Assembly (NCBI GenBank): GCA_008704415.1
Contig: VXIS01000137.1
Coordinates: 51,312-115,311, forward strand
Length of the DNA stretch: 64,000 bases
Source: Sphaerosporella brunnea
Taxonomy: Eukaryota > Ascomycota > Pezizomycetes > Pezizales > Pyronemataceae
Reading direction: 5' to 3'
In this document: positions 20,570 through 33,095 of the stretch, piece by piece
Position numbering within the stretch: position 1 is the stretch's first letter
How the letters are laid out: every line of letters begins with the position of its first letter
Program-made: the position numbers and the translations under genes
Notes under the pieces: generated by a model
Seen by the model: the letters and a program-made list of their open reading frames with translations, nothing else
What the model was told of the DNA's origin: nothing
Database searches by the model: none

Positions 20570-23082
20570 TAATACTTCGTCTGCCGCCGGCGTGGCCGGG
20601 ACTGACAGTGTGGGTGATTCCAAGTCTGTAGCGTCGGTCATGGCGTCATCCGCACCGTCCCCATTCATGTCCTGATCCACCGTCGGAGCCTCCTTGGAGG
20701 CGAGTAGGCGCGGGCGTCGGGGGTCCCTCAGCATGGCGCCGGCCTCAGGCCGTTGGCTGAAGGTTTCTCTGTTCGGCCCGACCGGGGTGGCGTTGGCCCC
20801 TGACGCCTGGCTGGCAGCGGCCGGCTCTGCCAGGCTGGGTTTGGCCCTGGCTTTCCTGACCGCTTCCTTCTTCTTGGAGCAGGAGTCGCTCTTCGCCGAG
20901 TGCCCTTCACCGCAGTTAGGGCACTTTAAGTGTCGGCGCAGAGTTCCTGCAGATGCGGCCGGTTTTCTTGTTGCACTCAGCACAGTCCTTTATGTTGCAC
21001 TTATGGGCTGTGGTTAGGTGATCCTTGCTGCAGTGAGCGCATTTCGGGTTGCTCCGCATGCTCTTCGTGTAGCAGTTGTGTGCCAGGTGGCCCCATCCGG
21101 AGCAGAAGTCGCAAAAAGCATCAGGGCCTGCCTTCAGGTATGGTTCGGCTTTGAGGCATTTGCCCGACAGCAGGAGGCCCTTCCTGGTGGCAAGTAGGGC
21201 TGAGCTGCGGTCCTTCACAGCAAAGGTGACAGAGGAAGCTTGCGTAGTTCCTTCGTTCAGGCGGCGCCTGACCTCCAGTTCGTTGGTCAGCCATCGAACT
21301 TGCATAGGGATGACCAGGCCGTCGTTATCCGTCATCAGGTCTCGTTTTAGCAAGTCTAGCTTGCCGAGGTATCTGCAGATGTCAACCCCGTGGACCTTGA
21401 TGCGGGTCCATTCCTCATTAGGCGTTGACTGCGATCACGCCCGAGTCCAAGCGTCTGGCAGCTGTGAGCACGACGTCTCCGTAGTGACAGAGCTGAGTGG
21501 CGGTCGCGGAGGGGCATGTCACCGCCGTGACCGTCCCCTTCTGGTTCTGGTTGACGGCGGCGAGGCGCAGGAAGCCTGGTGCGCCTCTGGCAGCCAGGGC
21601 GTCATTTATTGCGCGTACCATCTTGGCGCAGTAAAGGGTATCAGCTTTAGACTGCGATGCACCCTCCTCGCGTGTCAAGATCACTGTCCTGGCCCTGCGC
21701 GGCACCTCGTGCCCGGCCTGGCTTAAGGTCGAGGGTGGGGTTGGCGGGTTTGGCGGGTTTCTTGGCCTTGACGACTGTCGTCCAAGAGCCATCGTTTCGA
21801 GCAGTGTCGCCCCCATTGTTGACTGCTGCAGTATAGTTGCTGGGCTTGGCTGCAGTCTTGGGGGTGGGGCGGGTGGTGCGGGTAGTGGCAGTGGTGGTGG
21901 TAGTGGTGGTGGTGGTGTTGTCGGGTCGCGGTAGGATTGTTGGGGGCGTCAGGGGGTTTTGCCGTCTTGCGGGGCATTTTTTGGGCCTTTGGGGGGGCGT
22001 GCTGGGACGCAGCGAGAGAGAGAGAGTCTCGTTTGGCCTGGGCCATTTGGGCCAGGCGTCGGAGTTCTGCGGCATGCTCTGCGTCTGATCTGGATGAGGT
22101 CATCTCAGTATCCTCGGTTGACCAGTCGAGGGGGTTCTGGAGGATGCTGTCAGGTCCTAGGACCTCGGCTTCAGCTGACGCTGAGACTGAGAGTCTGGGT
22201 GCGGGTGACGGGGGTTGTGGGACGGAGTTGGTTCCCTTGGTCGCGATTATGCGTTCTAGGCCCGCGATCTTGGCTGCGAGCGAGCTTGTGGCCTCTTCGA
22301 TATGGCGGGCGGTGCGGATTGTGTGAGCCTCAAAGGCTGCATCTAGGCGGTTGGCGTAGGCGTTGAAAGCCGTGTCCAAGTGGGCCGTGTAGTTTCTCAT
22401 GGCCTCTTTGATGGCGTCATGGACTTGACTCCATCAGCCTATTGCTTTCAGGCTCCTCATTGCGTTGTCGTTTGCGTGATTCAGCCAGGGGTCGAACAGG
22501 AGTACCGTTGAAGGCGATGGTGGAAGTGAGCCTCTTGGGGTCCAGAGGGGGTTGCCCTGATAGGCCGCGCGTCATCGAGCGCGTCATGCGTGGGGCACCC
22601 AGCGCGCCCGGGCTGGGCGGGGTTGGGATCGGGGCCAGAGCCTGCGAGCCGCCCTGGGGCTCGGCATGCGGCAGGGGCGGGGGCGGGGGTACCGTGTCGG
22701 GCGTGAAGATTGGCGTTGAAGCGGGCGCCGGGGTCGGGGTCAGCGCGGGCTCCGACCACTGGGACGCACCCTGTAGGTCTATTGCCATATCGTCTACGTT
22801 GTGTGCGTCGTCCATCTGGGACGACGTGATCATATCTGTTGGGTCCTCAAACGGGTGCGCGGCGTTGGCCATAGCCTTCGCTGCGTTCGTCGCAACTTCG
22901 GGCTCGCTTGCGGCCCTGGGTTGGTTGCGCCCGAAGGCGTGAAGCAGAAGTTTGGTGGCGATCGGGGTTTTGGTCCAATAGGAAGAAGACACGTATCGGC
23001 TTGGCAATTTCAAGCGCGATGCGTGTGTGGTGTAGGAGGGATGACGGACCGGGATGCATGGACGCAGAGAGCTGCTCCACAA
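20567..23082 (-). pseudogene. LINE ORF1 (Gag-like nucleic-acid-binding protein)
   Basis: A frameshifted reading path runs from about 23082 to the stop at 20567-20569. It begins with a Pro-rich region, then a helical segment (TARHIEEATSSLAAKIAGLE), a Thr-rich stretch encoded by a GTG/GTT-type microsatellite near 21870-21920, and a globular part (TVILTREEGASQSKAD). It ends with zinc knuckles CDFCSGWGHLAHNC, CAHCSKDHLTTAHKC and, after another frameshift, CPNCGEGHSAKSDSC. Frame changes occur near 22410, 22050, 21700, 21410 and 20960. Such proteins coat element RNA. Its stop codon overlaps the ORF2 start. Confidence 0.75.
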
Positions 23083-24500
23083 CCTGGCCGGACATTTGTA
23101 CGGCCAGCAAACATTCGTCGAGAGCGCATGTCAACGGAGCCCGTTTTTTGCGGGTTGTCATGGAGTGAGTAGTGAGTGGGATGTCCTGGCCTGGATGGTT
23201 CGTAAAGCAAGCCGGGCCAGTGTTTGAATACCTCAATTTCTGCGATCACCTGACCGCATGAGTTGCCGCGGTCATCCGGTTTCAGATTGCAAATGATTGC
23301 ACGATGATAGCGTACATTTGCCTTCTTGTCGGACTGCGTGTACCCGTCAATCCGCCTCGACCGATAAGAAGTGCGCAAGGATGATAGAGACTCGGACATG
23401 CTTAAGACCCCATATACCTGGCTGTAAGACATAGCGCGAGCTGGTGAAATATAGAGTTCCCGAGATTGCGCTTGGAACCGAGAAAGTAAATTCAAACGCC
23501 GGTTCGGACAGAATTAATCGCTGGCGATGACGCGCGGCTGGCCGGCTGTGAGCGTCTCATCAAATCCGCGAACCCGGCGGGCAATCCTCCACGAAAAATG
23601 CCGCGTGGATACCATGATGGCCGGAAATGGAGGGTTGCGCTCGTTTAGAAAGATGACGTGCGAATGCTGTATACAGTGCTACCCAAAGAGAAGTCTTACA
23701 ATCCAGGAGATGATGTATTTTGGACCCTGGACGGCACGGATTGCCTAGGTTGATAGATTTCAATGATAAAATTCAAAATTGCGATCAAATACATAGCGTG
23801 ATGTTGCCAGGAAATTGGACCATGCCTTCATGGCCCCGATGGCTACAGAATAAAGGTGCAAAGCCTTATTCTTCATCCTCCTGGTTTCCACCACCTGCCC
23901 GGCTATGACCGAACCCTCCACCCTCCATCCAGCGAATGACGGTCTCCAGAACCCATCTCGGCGTAGGTGAACAACTGGGTCCTGTCGTGGGGCGGCATGG
24001 CCGCATTTTCCTCAGCGATTACCGCGTCGAGGCGCCTAGGTTCACCATCGGCCTGCATTACTAAAGAGTGGCGCTCTTGCGCGCTACCAGTATCATGGTT
24101 TGCAGTCGGCTTGATACTGTCGATGGTGGAGTCAATGACACGATGCGGATAGCCAGTGTTCGCCGCCGTGGGTGCGGTACTGCCGGCGATCTCCTGCGCG
24201 TTCTGCGAGCGAATGGTCAGTGTGCAAACATTTCGAGGTGACCTACATCCTTCACAGCTTCAGTGATCGCTCACTTTGCGGGGAGGAACTGGGGACCATG
24301 CACAGCGTTTTGCAGGCGCCCCGTGGCTTTAATCACGTCCTCAGTACGCCGCCTTATGGCGAAACTGTTGTTTCGATGGAGAAAGCGGTCATGTGGAGCA
24401 GGTCGCATGGAAGCAGGAAGCTGCTCCACAACCTGGCCGTACTTTTATACGGCTAGGTAGTATGCGCCCAGCGCGCGCTGCAAGGGTGGGTGTTGTTTGG
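23056..24500 (+). repeat. Diverged direct repeat pair flanking the LINE 5' end
   Basis: GCATGGACGCAGAGAGCTGC at 23056 and GCATGGAAGCAGGAAGCTGC at 24405 begin similar ~150-bp segments. Both continue with TCCACAACCTGGCCG, then TACGGC, and later a TTGTCATGGAGTGAG / GTCATGTCGTGAG block. The two lie 1.35 kb apart in the same orientation. They may be two copies of the LINE leader or an unrelated older repeat. The intervening 23.2-24.4 kb has no recognisable gene. Confidence 0.55.
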
Positions 24501-26540
24501 GGGTCGTCATGTCGTGAGTGAGGGATGTATTTTCCCGACCCAGTGCCTCCTATTTCCCAATGTTTCTTCCTCCCTGTGTAATACGCCGATCAATGAGTGA
24601 CAGCCTACACATCTCGGCACATTTGTTCCCATCATTTCCTCCTCCTCCTGAGGCAAACACATGGCCCTTTGGTGTCTTCTAGACATCGTATACTCAAACT
24701 CCGTCACCAACTTCATATTCCTCGAGCTGTGCAGCCTTGGCAATGTAGCTTGAGTCATTGATGCCAACCACGGGATATTTGATGCAAACAACCAACGAAA
24801 GCAATGAGCATCGTTTTCCGCTTGTGGGTCTTCTTGCCTTTCCTTTTCGACCGCGAGGTCCAGATCGATAATGAATAAGAACACAGTACCCGGCTTCGCT
24901 CTGTACTCCTTCAATGCTTTGGAGCTTGTGTGGCAGTGATTGTAGTCGGAAAATGCTGTGGTGTCTTTTTGCCGCATGTCGATATGCTTGCTTCTGGTTT
25001 TCCGTCGGTGTATGTCACCGGCTGCGTGCAAACTGCAAGATTACCTGCGGGTCCACTCGGCGGCTGAAGGTACGCCGGAACTGTCAACCAGTCCTGGGCA
25101 GTGTTCTAGCCAGCCGGCTGCCTGCGTTGGGCTGCAAGAGCTGTTGCTCGGGTGCGAAGCATCGACATCATTGTTGCTTCACGGGTTATCACTCTGTACA
25201 AATTCGCGACGTTCACGTACAAAGACGCCGCCCACAGCTAGCCTCGACATAGTCCTCGCTCCGTCGCGCATCCTCATCCCCGCCACGAAAACCTCCTCAA
25301 CCTCACTCTGTCCATGGGCGGCATTGCTGCTCTTTACAGAATTGTTAGTGGTGCCGTGAGGGTCCCAGTGATCACGACCCTGGTAATCGAGCCCGTCTTA
25401 GAGCAGTAACACTGTACTGATGGAATCCCACAGAATGCGCTCGATGAACCCGCATTGGGCCCGCGCGTTTCGTTTTCGCGTCGCCGACGCGATGTCTCCC
25501 CCGACCTGGCTAGCGGTAACAAAAGGCTCAGGCAAAAGTTCGGCTCGTCAGGCAACAGGCGCGAGCTGGCTCGGCGTATGTCTATTACCAGTTGTGAGTG
25601 CACTCCTGGGGGCGCACATAGCCGCGGTTGTTCGGGCACTGGATTTCGGCTCATTGTTTCACCACGAATTCAAGCCCAACGAGCACCCCAACCGTCGCAG
25701 ATGATGCGGCACATTTCGGACCCCGAGAGAGGTGATAACGCGGCCATGTGCAGGCAATGAGGTTGCAGCGGGAGGGCGTGCGGGGACAGGTACCGGAGAC
25801 GGCGACGCAGCATACATACCGAAATGACTCAGCGCAGCACCTGAAGTGTCCATACCTAAATCACATCTGTCTGGTGAAGTTTGTCTTCTGACGTCTTCTT
25901 CCGAATCTGATTGACAAACTCGCCATGACCACGCTGCGGCAGGAGCTGAATTCAAAGCGACCCCATTGTCAGGATATCGCTCACGCCAGTATCAGAAAAT
26001 TCAATTGGATATGCGCGGGTGATGGGCACATGAAGCTGCGGTCATGGCGGGCCAAATCAAGCTGGTATGATTGCAGGGGGCGCAGCGCGCAGGAGGACAC
26101 AATTTCCACTCCATGCCAGCGAATTCTCCCGCAGTGCGAACGGCACCTGCGGCCATGGTTAGGTGGGCGGGAAGTTCACTCCTGAGTCACAACGCGGCCA
26201 GACTCACTGCCATGGGGGCGCCGAGATGGGGTGCTGGAGATTTCTGCCGTAACATGGTCAGTCCAAACTAAGATGGCTGCGATCATGGCAGCCTGCGTAG
26301 ACACACTGCGATTGTTTTCCTAGGTCAATCAGCGTTAGCAGAATAATACAATAATACCCGGCTGGTGCGACCGGAAGCCTGCCAAGGACTGGTCTGCACC
26401 GCGTTTGAAGTGATCCAACAGCGCGCCTCCAGTCGCACATGGAAAAATAACAGCCTTAACACCATCTGCGCGCACAGCTGTGGTTCTGGGAACAAGGGTG
26501 AAGGAGCATCCACGAAGCAAACGACTTCGAACACTGATTG
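24500..26540. other. No recognisable gene
   Basis: Several frames of 100-170 codons occur on both strands (for example 25031-24507 minus and 24958-25359 plus) and overlap one another. None has a domain, an intron pattern or a start context that favours it. The composition is unremarkable. I cannot support a gene. Confidence 0.35.
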
Positions 26541-27800
26541 CAGGCTGCTGGAAGAATCAGGATATATATTCGCGTAGCAATAGGGCCGCGCACTGCGGGG
26601 ATGTAAGGCAATGTCCACTCCTCCGTAATTTGGACATAGTGGGTGTGTCTGCAGGCCGACGTAATCCCAAACTCCAACCGCCAGAAATCGTCCTATACAT
26701 GAGGGGCAGTTGGACGAATCAGAATCTAGAGCTGTTTTACCCAAGGGACTACACACTTACATACAGCAATTTCCGCAGCAGCGACGTTTTACCGTATCAC
26801 CTCTATCTACCTACTGATACGTCGACATCCGCAGATTGCTCGAGTTTTAATAACCTTTGTTTACTGGTAGGTGGGATATGGCCTTAGGAACACGGCAAGT
26901 GAGCTGCCTAGCCGAGCGTACCCGGGAACTGTACTGGCCGAGACATGCCCCTTCCCGTGCCTTGATGGGTTTGACACAGCTAGCCTCGATAGCAGGCGGA
27001 CTCAAAAATCAGAATTCATGTTTGCATACAGATGGCGCCATCACTCACTGTGGGTGTATAAAGCAATGTCCGCACCCGCGACGTTTGAACATATCAGAGC
27101 TGTCTGCCTACGGACACCTCCACAACCGCAGATACCTCCTCTTTTAGCATCCTTGGTTTAGTACCAATCGCGCCATGGTGATGCGGAAATGGCAAGTGAG
27201 ATGTCTAGCTGGCCGTGACCAGACACCTCACCGGTCGAGAGATCTCCCTTCCCGCGTCACAATGGCCATGGCACAACTGGAACTCATACTGGGAAATCGC
27301 AAGAATCAGATTCTAGGTTTCCGTACCGATAGAATTTCACACAGCGATTGTATGCACCTATGCTGCCACCTTCGAAATTTGGTTACAGTCCGTCTGTCTA
27401 CATGCTGATACGCCCACGATCGCCGCTGCTGCTTGCCTCATGGACATACGAGATGTCTAGCCGGCGCGTCACCTCCTTGTCCACCCACATCCTTGCCTAC
27501 GAGAACCAGCACGCAATTCACACTGTCGCATGAATCGGTAGCACGAATTGGGTATATCCATTGCGTTTTCAAACCCAGGAAGCGGCGATGTATATCGTCG
27601 GCAACGTTACACGTTGCAATGCTAAGGAAATGTCTTGCCACCGTCGCCGTACGTGGTGGTTGATATATGTCCCTGCGATCAAACATGCGCTAAATGCCTT
27701 GCAGCCGGCACGATACCTATTCGTGTGGATCCGACTCAGATCGCCGCTCCTATCCACCAGCCACCAGACATTCTGTACCAGCCTGCTGTGCTGCTGCATA
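26540..27800 (+). repeat. ~297 bp diverged tandem array
   Basis: The anchor AAGAATCAGA-like block occurs at 26552, 26714, 27004 and 27301. A second anchor (GCAATGTCCGCACC-like) occurs at 26607, 26765, 27063, 27355 and about 27623. A third (GAT..CGC.GATCGCCGCTGC / ACATCCGCAGATTGCTC) occurs at 26820, 27115, 27410 and 27727. The typical spacing is 290-298 bp, with a truncated first unit of ~160 bp. Units are diverged and have no common open frame. It is distinct in sequence from the ~240 bp array at 12-14 kb. Confidence 0.7.
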
Positions 27801-29480
27801 CCCACCGAGATGAACCAGCACGGGCTTTCACCATGGCGTTTGATACGCGCAATTTGTCCTGGGAGTACAATTGCAAAAATTACTTCCTTCTGCGTAGCCT
27901 GCGGCCTCCACACAAGGTCGAATTGCCGCCGTTGTTTGGGGCGTTCGACAATCTAGGTCTTTTCTAGGTCTTTTCATGGGGTGCAATTGTTTGCCGTGGT
28001 AGGGGAATAGCAGTCACATGTCCTGCGCAAGCCCACCACTTTCCGCTACAGTTCGTTCGCCGCTGTTTGAGCGAGCTGTTGCTATCATTCATAGTGATCT
28101 CAGAAGCGCTGAATCCAGTGCCACCATCTTTGGCTTTTCTGGGGTTGGCCTGGTGAATAGATGAGGAAATTCTTTTGCATGGTAAGTCGACAGACCCTCT
28201 CAACACGATGTTCAGTCGACCGTGGACTTGCTGTCCTCCCCAGATGCCAGCGCACCCGTGCCCCCCGGCTCGATGCCAAACTCCCTTCCACCGGATGCAG
28301 TCTAATGGAATCAAAACCAGCGGAGAGAGCCTCCTGGCGCTGAAACTACTGCCGCCGTCGTTGTGCTTGCTGCGGTTAGATATCCCTTGAGTCTGCCGCG
28401 GTCCATGGCCCACCGGGGTCAGCATACACGGTCAATAGCATGCCATGTCGGTACTGAATGGCGAAGCAATACGCGAAACATCGTTCTCAACCACTGGAGG
28501 AGAATGGAATGCGAGGTATGGCTCACCATTATTCGGAGAAGTGCACCTGCTTCGGCTTGCGGGAGACGTGCCACTGCTGGTGTCTATGCTTGGTATGCAA
28601 GGCGGCCGGCGCACAGTGTAGACCTCATCCACCGTCATCGATTCTTCGCTTGATTGCGTTCGGCCTACAAAGCATCGAACGTGCGGGACCGGCGCGACTC
28701 AGTTCTGTGTGCGCTGATTGTATTGATATTGACGCCGTGCTTTCTGGTGTTGAAATGCTCATGATGGGAGCTACATCTGCTCCCAGCACCCTGGCTACGA
28801 AACTATAACAGCGCGCGTGGCATGGAAATTCCACCACCACAGCCCACAGGCGACGCGGAAAAACGTTGAGTCCCTCTTAAAATGAAGCATGACAGGAGCC
28901 AGAGCAGCGAAAAACGCAGGAGGGCGACCCCGATTGCTGAGGAAAATTGCAATGCCACGGCAGACACTGAGGCGGACACTGAGGTGGACGCAGCACCGTG
29001 CACGATACCGGAGTCCCACGCGCGCCAGGTCGATGGCCGGCACTCCGCATTGCGAGCCCTTGCCAGCGCAAATTGCCAGATTGTTCCGCAGGATTGGGCA
29101 AATGTTGCGTTTCAACTACATACAACGCGAAATATAACCGGTGGTTCCTGCTGCGATTTGACTCAAGAGCTTGGCTGTTTGGAGTAATCGACACGAGCTG
29201 CGCCGGCTTGGGAAAACATATGGAGTCAACGTGTTCTCGGGCTTGAGCCGGGTCAAACGAAAATGGTTCAAGCTCGTGCGTGGCTAGGGATTTATCGTGG
29301 AATTTGAGACCCACTATGCACATACTAAGATATTTATTTCCAGTAGGGCCACTCAGAGAGGCGTTTAGATTTTTTTGGACGTTTCTGGAATTAAGGCCAG
29401 TTTCGGCGTCAAATGGCTTACAGACATCGATAAATCGCCGATTGAAAATTCGGATATCCAAGTCAAAAACGCCCGTCTGA
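27800..29480. other. No supported gene; one long minus frame
   Basis: A 244-codon open frame lies on the minus strand at 29611-28877 (internal text such as VFDLDIRIFNRRFIDVCKPF). It has no recognised domain and starts inside the repeated sequence described for 29815-29990. It may be chance or a decayed transposon frame. Nothing else is supported from 27800 to 28870. Confidence 0.2.
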
Positions 29481-29814
29481 ACGGCCCTAGTGTGACCTAC
29501 GCATGAGGGCGCCGTCGTAGATGGCGAACATGGCCAATGTTCGCACTGCATACTCCCGTACCAGCTGCCTCTCAACCGTGTAGCCCAGCACAAATACGCG
29601 TCCTGAAACATATTGTTTGCGTGTGGCGTCGATGGGGGTTAGACCCCCGTGTGTCGCACCGGCACCTATCGCCCCTGGAGCTCCATTCTTTCCGGCTGTT
29701 CCGACTGCGCACGCCATCAGATGCGAAGGCACTTTGCGCTACCCTAGAACAACGTGTGCTTGTAATGGTACTTTTGCAGGGCCGACACGCGCGGGTGATG
29801 GATTGCGATGGATG

Positions 29815-29990
29815 ACCTATGCTGCAAGCCGACCTGCATGGTCAGGTCCGCGCTCGACAGAGCACTGACGCGATCCCGTCCGCGATTGATCAGGGACTGG
29901 AAAACATGGTCCATGCGTTCGGTGGACTGGACTAACTACTCGTAACTCGTCCAACTCATCCACCTCATCCAGGCGCACGAGCCGCGGCTG
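29815..29990 (+). repeat. Dispersed repeat, copy 1 of 3
   Basis: The segment around CGCGATTGATCAGGGACTGG, then GGTCCATGCGTTCGGTGGAC and GACTAACTACTCGTAACTCG, recurs at 56160-56290 (plus) and 42475-42660 (minus). At 42.5 kb the repeat runs directly into a decayed BED-finger hAT transposase frame, so the repeat is probably the 5' part of that transposon family. Confidence 0.6.
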
Positions 29991-30599
29991 GGAAATTACC
30001 GATCCGAGTTCGAGTCGGCGAGTGGACATCACCAAGTGTTTTCGCAGCGCCGACGGTCAAACTCACGGACACTGTCTCCGCGCCACCCACAGACGGCATT
30101 GTCCCAAACCGGTCATGCCAGGGAGGCGGACAACAACTCCGACTCGACCACGCAGGCGTATGTCCGCCCATCGTTACATTCTGCAAGGCGTTTCATTTGT
30201 TCCCCTGGCTGTGGAGGTTCCTGATAATATGGACTCTGGGTTGAAGGCAATCTCCAGCATCGAGCGCACCGGGGGGACCTCGATTATTTGGATTGATCGC
30301 ATTCCAGGCAGCACACGATTCTGAACCGAGATGCCGGTACACAGTGAGTCAGCATAGCGAATACATCACTTCAGACCCCTGAGTCTCGGACCGCGTGTTG
30401 TCAGTAGCCGTCACAAACAGCCTGAGCTGGATCGGCTGGCGTTTTTATCAGTGCGGCTCAAAAGGCGCTTGCGCACCCGAGTGCAGCGGCACTGCGGCCA
30501 CACATCCGGCGCTCCAATGACCGGATTTGCTTTTTACCGCGGCGGCAGTGTTGCTCACGAGCATCAACGAAAAGAAGCCGGGCCATTGTTGTTCGGTGC

Positions 30600-30930
30600 G
30601 TTGTACGTGGAGGTCACTGATAATAAGACGACGACCTCCACTGGAGATACTGGAGATGAGATACTAGAGATGACGATCTGGCCATGCCCAGAAAATCGAC
30701 CCCATTTCAAACGACTACAACCTCAACGCATCAGCTGCGGATACTGACAAGGGAGAGGCTGCCCACTGCCTGACGGTTTCCACCATTCTGAATTACGACA
30801 TCTACGCTTCGGCCGCAGACGCTGGAAATGAGAACTCTGGCTATGCCCACAAACTTCGACCATTCCAACGTCAACTGATGACACTGCAGACCACGAGGCT
30901 GCTCGCGGAGAGTCGGTGGGCCCAATTCCG
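30600..30930 (+). repeat. Diverged tandem repeat, ~175 bp unit
   Basis: ACTGGAGATGAGATACTAGAGATGACGATCTGGCCATGCCCA near 30648 is echoed by GCTGGAAATGAGAACTCTGGCTATGCCCA near 30820. Both are followed by a similar A(A/C)(A/T)TCGACC..TTC.AACG block. Two units, weak similarity. The surrounding 30030-31340 has no recognisable gene. Confidence 0.4.
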
Positions 30931-31344
30931 AAGAACACGGACGATATCTACACTGCAACCGGAGACACATAGGAGTGAAAGAAAATCGCAACGGCCTGGT
31001 CTCTCATCAACCGGTGACCACACTATCTGAGAGTAACCATCGGTCCTGTTCCCTTTGGAGCGGCCAAGTGCCTCCCAAGCCTTGCTTGTGGCAGTTCTGG
31101 ACATATACATCTCCTCGTGAGAGGTCAGCAGGGGGACAACTTCTTATACACAGTCACCCTCCTTTTCATCGAACACAACCACCTTGTGGCTCCTGGTCAA
31201 AACGCTGTTGGCCGGAACCCTCACCGTAGGTTTTTCCCAAGACGGAGGTCCGTGTGGTTGTGGACGGTAACCCGGTAGGTAGTGGGAAAAAATACTCTGC
31301 TCACCGTTCACTGACCTTCATAGATCGGTGTGTCGGTGACTGAG

Positions 31345-31745
31345 CCGTGTCGTTAAACTTCCACATGGGAGGACAAGCGCGCAACACCAAGCCACGCAGG
31401 CCGCACCATACCCGGCAGGGGAAAAAGAACTGGAAGGAGAAGGGGACGAGGAACGGAAAGCGGAAAGGGAAAGGGAAAGGGAAGGGAACCGGAACGGGAA
31501 CAGGAAGGGCAAGGGGAAGGGGGAGGGCAACAGGAAGGGAATCAGGACGCGATAGGAGTAGGAGCAGCCGCAGTTGGCTACAGGCTTTTCCACCTGTTAC
31601 GCGTCACGACTGCCTTTGTTTCTGTCCCAGAAGAGAGCTGTGGTCCCCAGCAGTAACCCTGTCGCCATGGGGCTTGTTCATAAAGGGTGGCACAGTCTCT
31701 CTGGTATATATATCCACGATCGCATGTGGTCAAATGCAATATGAG
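31345..31745 (+). mobile_element. LINE-like 3' tail, copy b, with GA-rich repeat
   Basis: This is the plus-strand counterpart of 5640-5320. Shared parts are CACATGG..GC.CAACACCAAGCCACGCAGG, a purine-rich stretch (31430-31560, expanded here as GGGAAA/GGGAAC runs), ACAGTCTCTCTGGTATATATATCC, and the decayed hairpin GATCGCATGTGGTC (31718-31731) followed by AAATGCAATATGAGGAAAAG. The open frame across the purine-rich part (Lys/Gly/Arg/Thr-rich) is a by-product of the repeat. Confidence 0.6.
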
Positions 31746-31749
31746 GAAA

Positions 31750-33090
31750 AGAAAACAGATAATAGGTTAGGTGTGCTCACCAGGACATGCAATCCCTTGG
31801 CGACTCCCGAATTGCGCAAGGGGTATGTATTGCACTTGTCGTTGATACCTCCCTGCTTTCCTTTGACTGCACCTATTGCGTCTGCAAACCCCAAACCAAC
31901 AACAGGCCGTTGAAACCAAATACAAAGTGAGCGCCAGCGCGAACAAGCAACGCACAACTTTTCCATCTCGGTCCTACATCTCCATGCTTCCTGTCCCTTC
32001 CTCGTTCCTCCAATCGACCCCCACGCTCGTCCTGTGTTTTGGCGGGTGCGGCTGCGAAGCTGCCGACACCTCTGAGAGACCCGAAGCGCAGTTCAGCGCC
32101 GCCACGGCGTCTGAATCTGCAACCCCCCGAGGCATCATGCTTACTCTGCGCGGCTGCCATACTCCCCCGCCTTCGACTCTGGTATAACCTCCGGATCTTC
32201 GTAAGCCCGCTTGTCCCCGGTGTTCACTTCTGTCTGCTTGCGTCAATGCTCAAGCAGCAATAAAGCACTGCTCGACTCCTCCAGGACACAGTTGCGCCTC
32301 TTAGTAATACTATCGCCAGAGCGCAATGATAAAGCTGGAGCCATACCCCACGTCCATTGATCTCGTGGTGGAAAACCCGCATGGCACCTTCATCTTCTTG
32401 TACCAGCGCACCCTGCGCTTGCTGCTGGTCTGCTGCAATGATTCGCTGTTTATGGACCTGCAGAAAAGGAGCGCTGATGAGCGGTCAGGGGTCGAGGGGC
32501 GGTCGGGGGTTAAGGTGTGGGCGGGTTCACGGGCGCTCACCATGAGGGCACCAGCGGTAAAATCTTGTTCTATCTCGGCAGCTCGAGAGACTCGAGCCGT
32601 GCTGGACCCCAAACGTTTTGTGTTCGAACTGGGTTGAGTGCAAGGACATGTTTCTGGGATTCGGGTTGGGCTCGCGGCTCAAGATCTGGCTCGGCTTGGT
32701 TGCCACTTTGCACGGGCGCAATATACCCAGCATACGGCCTCGTGGATAAACACGATCTTTTCCTCAAGGAAATTCCTGCCAGCATCCGTGCGGTAATCCT
32801 CATCAACGTCATCGAAGATCCCAAGAACTAGAATCCTTGACGGCTTCATTACGATGTAGCGATATTCTGTTCAGCTCGGTCCCTATCTTGATTGACCCAT
32901 CGGCGGTAACCTCAAACGAAGGTCGCTTTGTTATCTCAAGCCGTTAAGGCTAATATCCTCCTCTACGATTTAGGCCACCTACGGGTAACGCGGCTCAGTC
33001 TCGACGGTTCTCGTTCGGTCTGGTCATTCCCCCGAGTGCTCGGTTGTCTCGCCAACGGTCAGGTACACAAATTGCTGCTGTACGAGGATA
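31750..33090. other. No recognisable gene
   Basis: Short overlapping frames without motifs. The stretch ends at the left terminus of a hAT element at 33096. Confidence 0.3.
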
Positions 33091-33095
33091 GTGTC

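Larger units (their letters stand above)
16500..23082 (-). mobile_element. LINE (non-LTR) retrotransposon, APE + RNase H type
   Basis: About 6.6 kb on the minus strand with ORF1 (23082-20567), ORF2 (20567-16703), a ~160 bp 3' UTR and a poly(A) tail seen as the T-run at 16501-16525. Just before the tail is a perfect hairpin, GGCCGC-AA-GCGGCC (16541-16554). The presence of an apurinic-type endonuclease, a YADD reverse transcriptase and an RNase H places it in the Tad1/I/R1 neighbourhood. The 5' limit is uncertain because the leader above 23082 blends into repeated sequence. Several frameshifts and stops show it is inactive. No target duplication could be assigned. Confidence 0.9.

Noticed and set aside
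28877..29611. 244-codon minus-strand ORF as a host gene
   Set aside because: No domain, no intron signals, and its start lies near a dispersed repeat. An open frame of this length can occur by chance in a 64-kb GC-balanced window.
31387..31560. Lys/Gly/Arg-rich protein encoded across the purine-rich tract
   Set aside because: The frame follows a GGGAAA-type simple repeat inside a LINE-like tail that also exists at 5.5 kb on the other strand. The open frame is a by-product.
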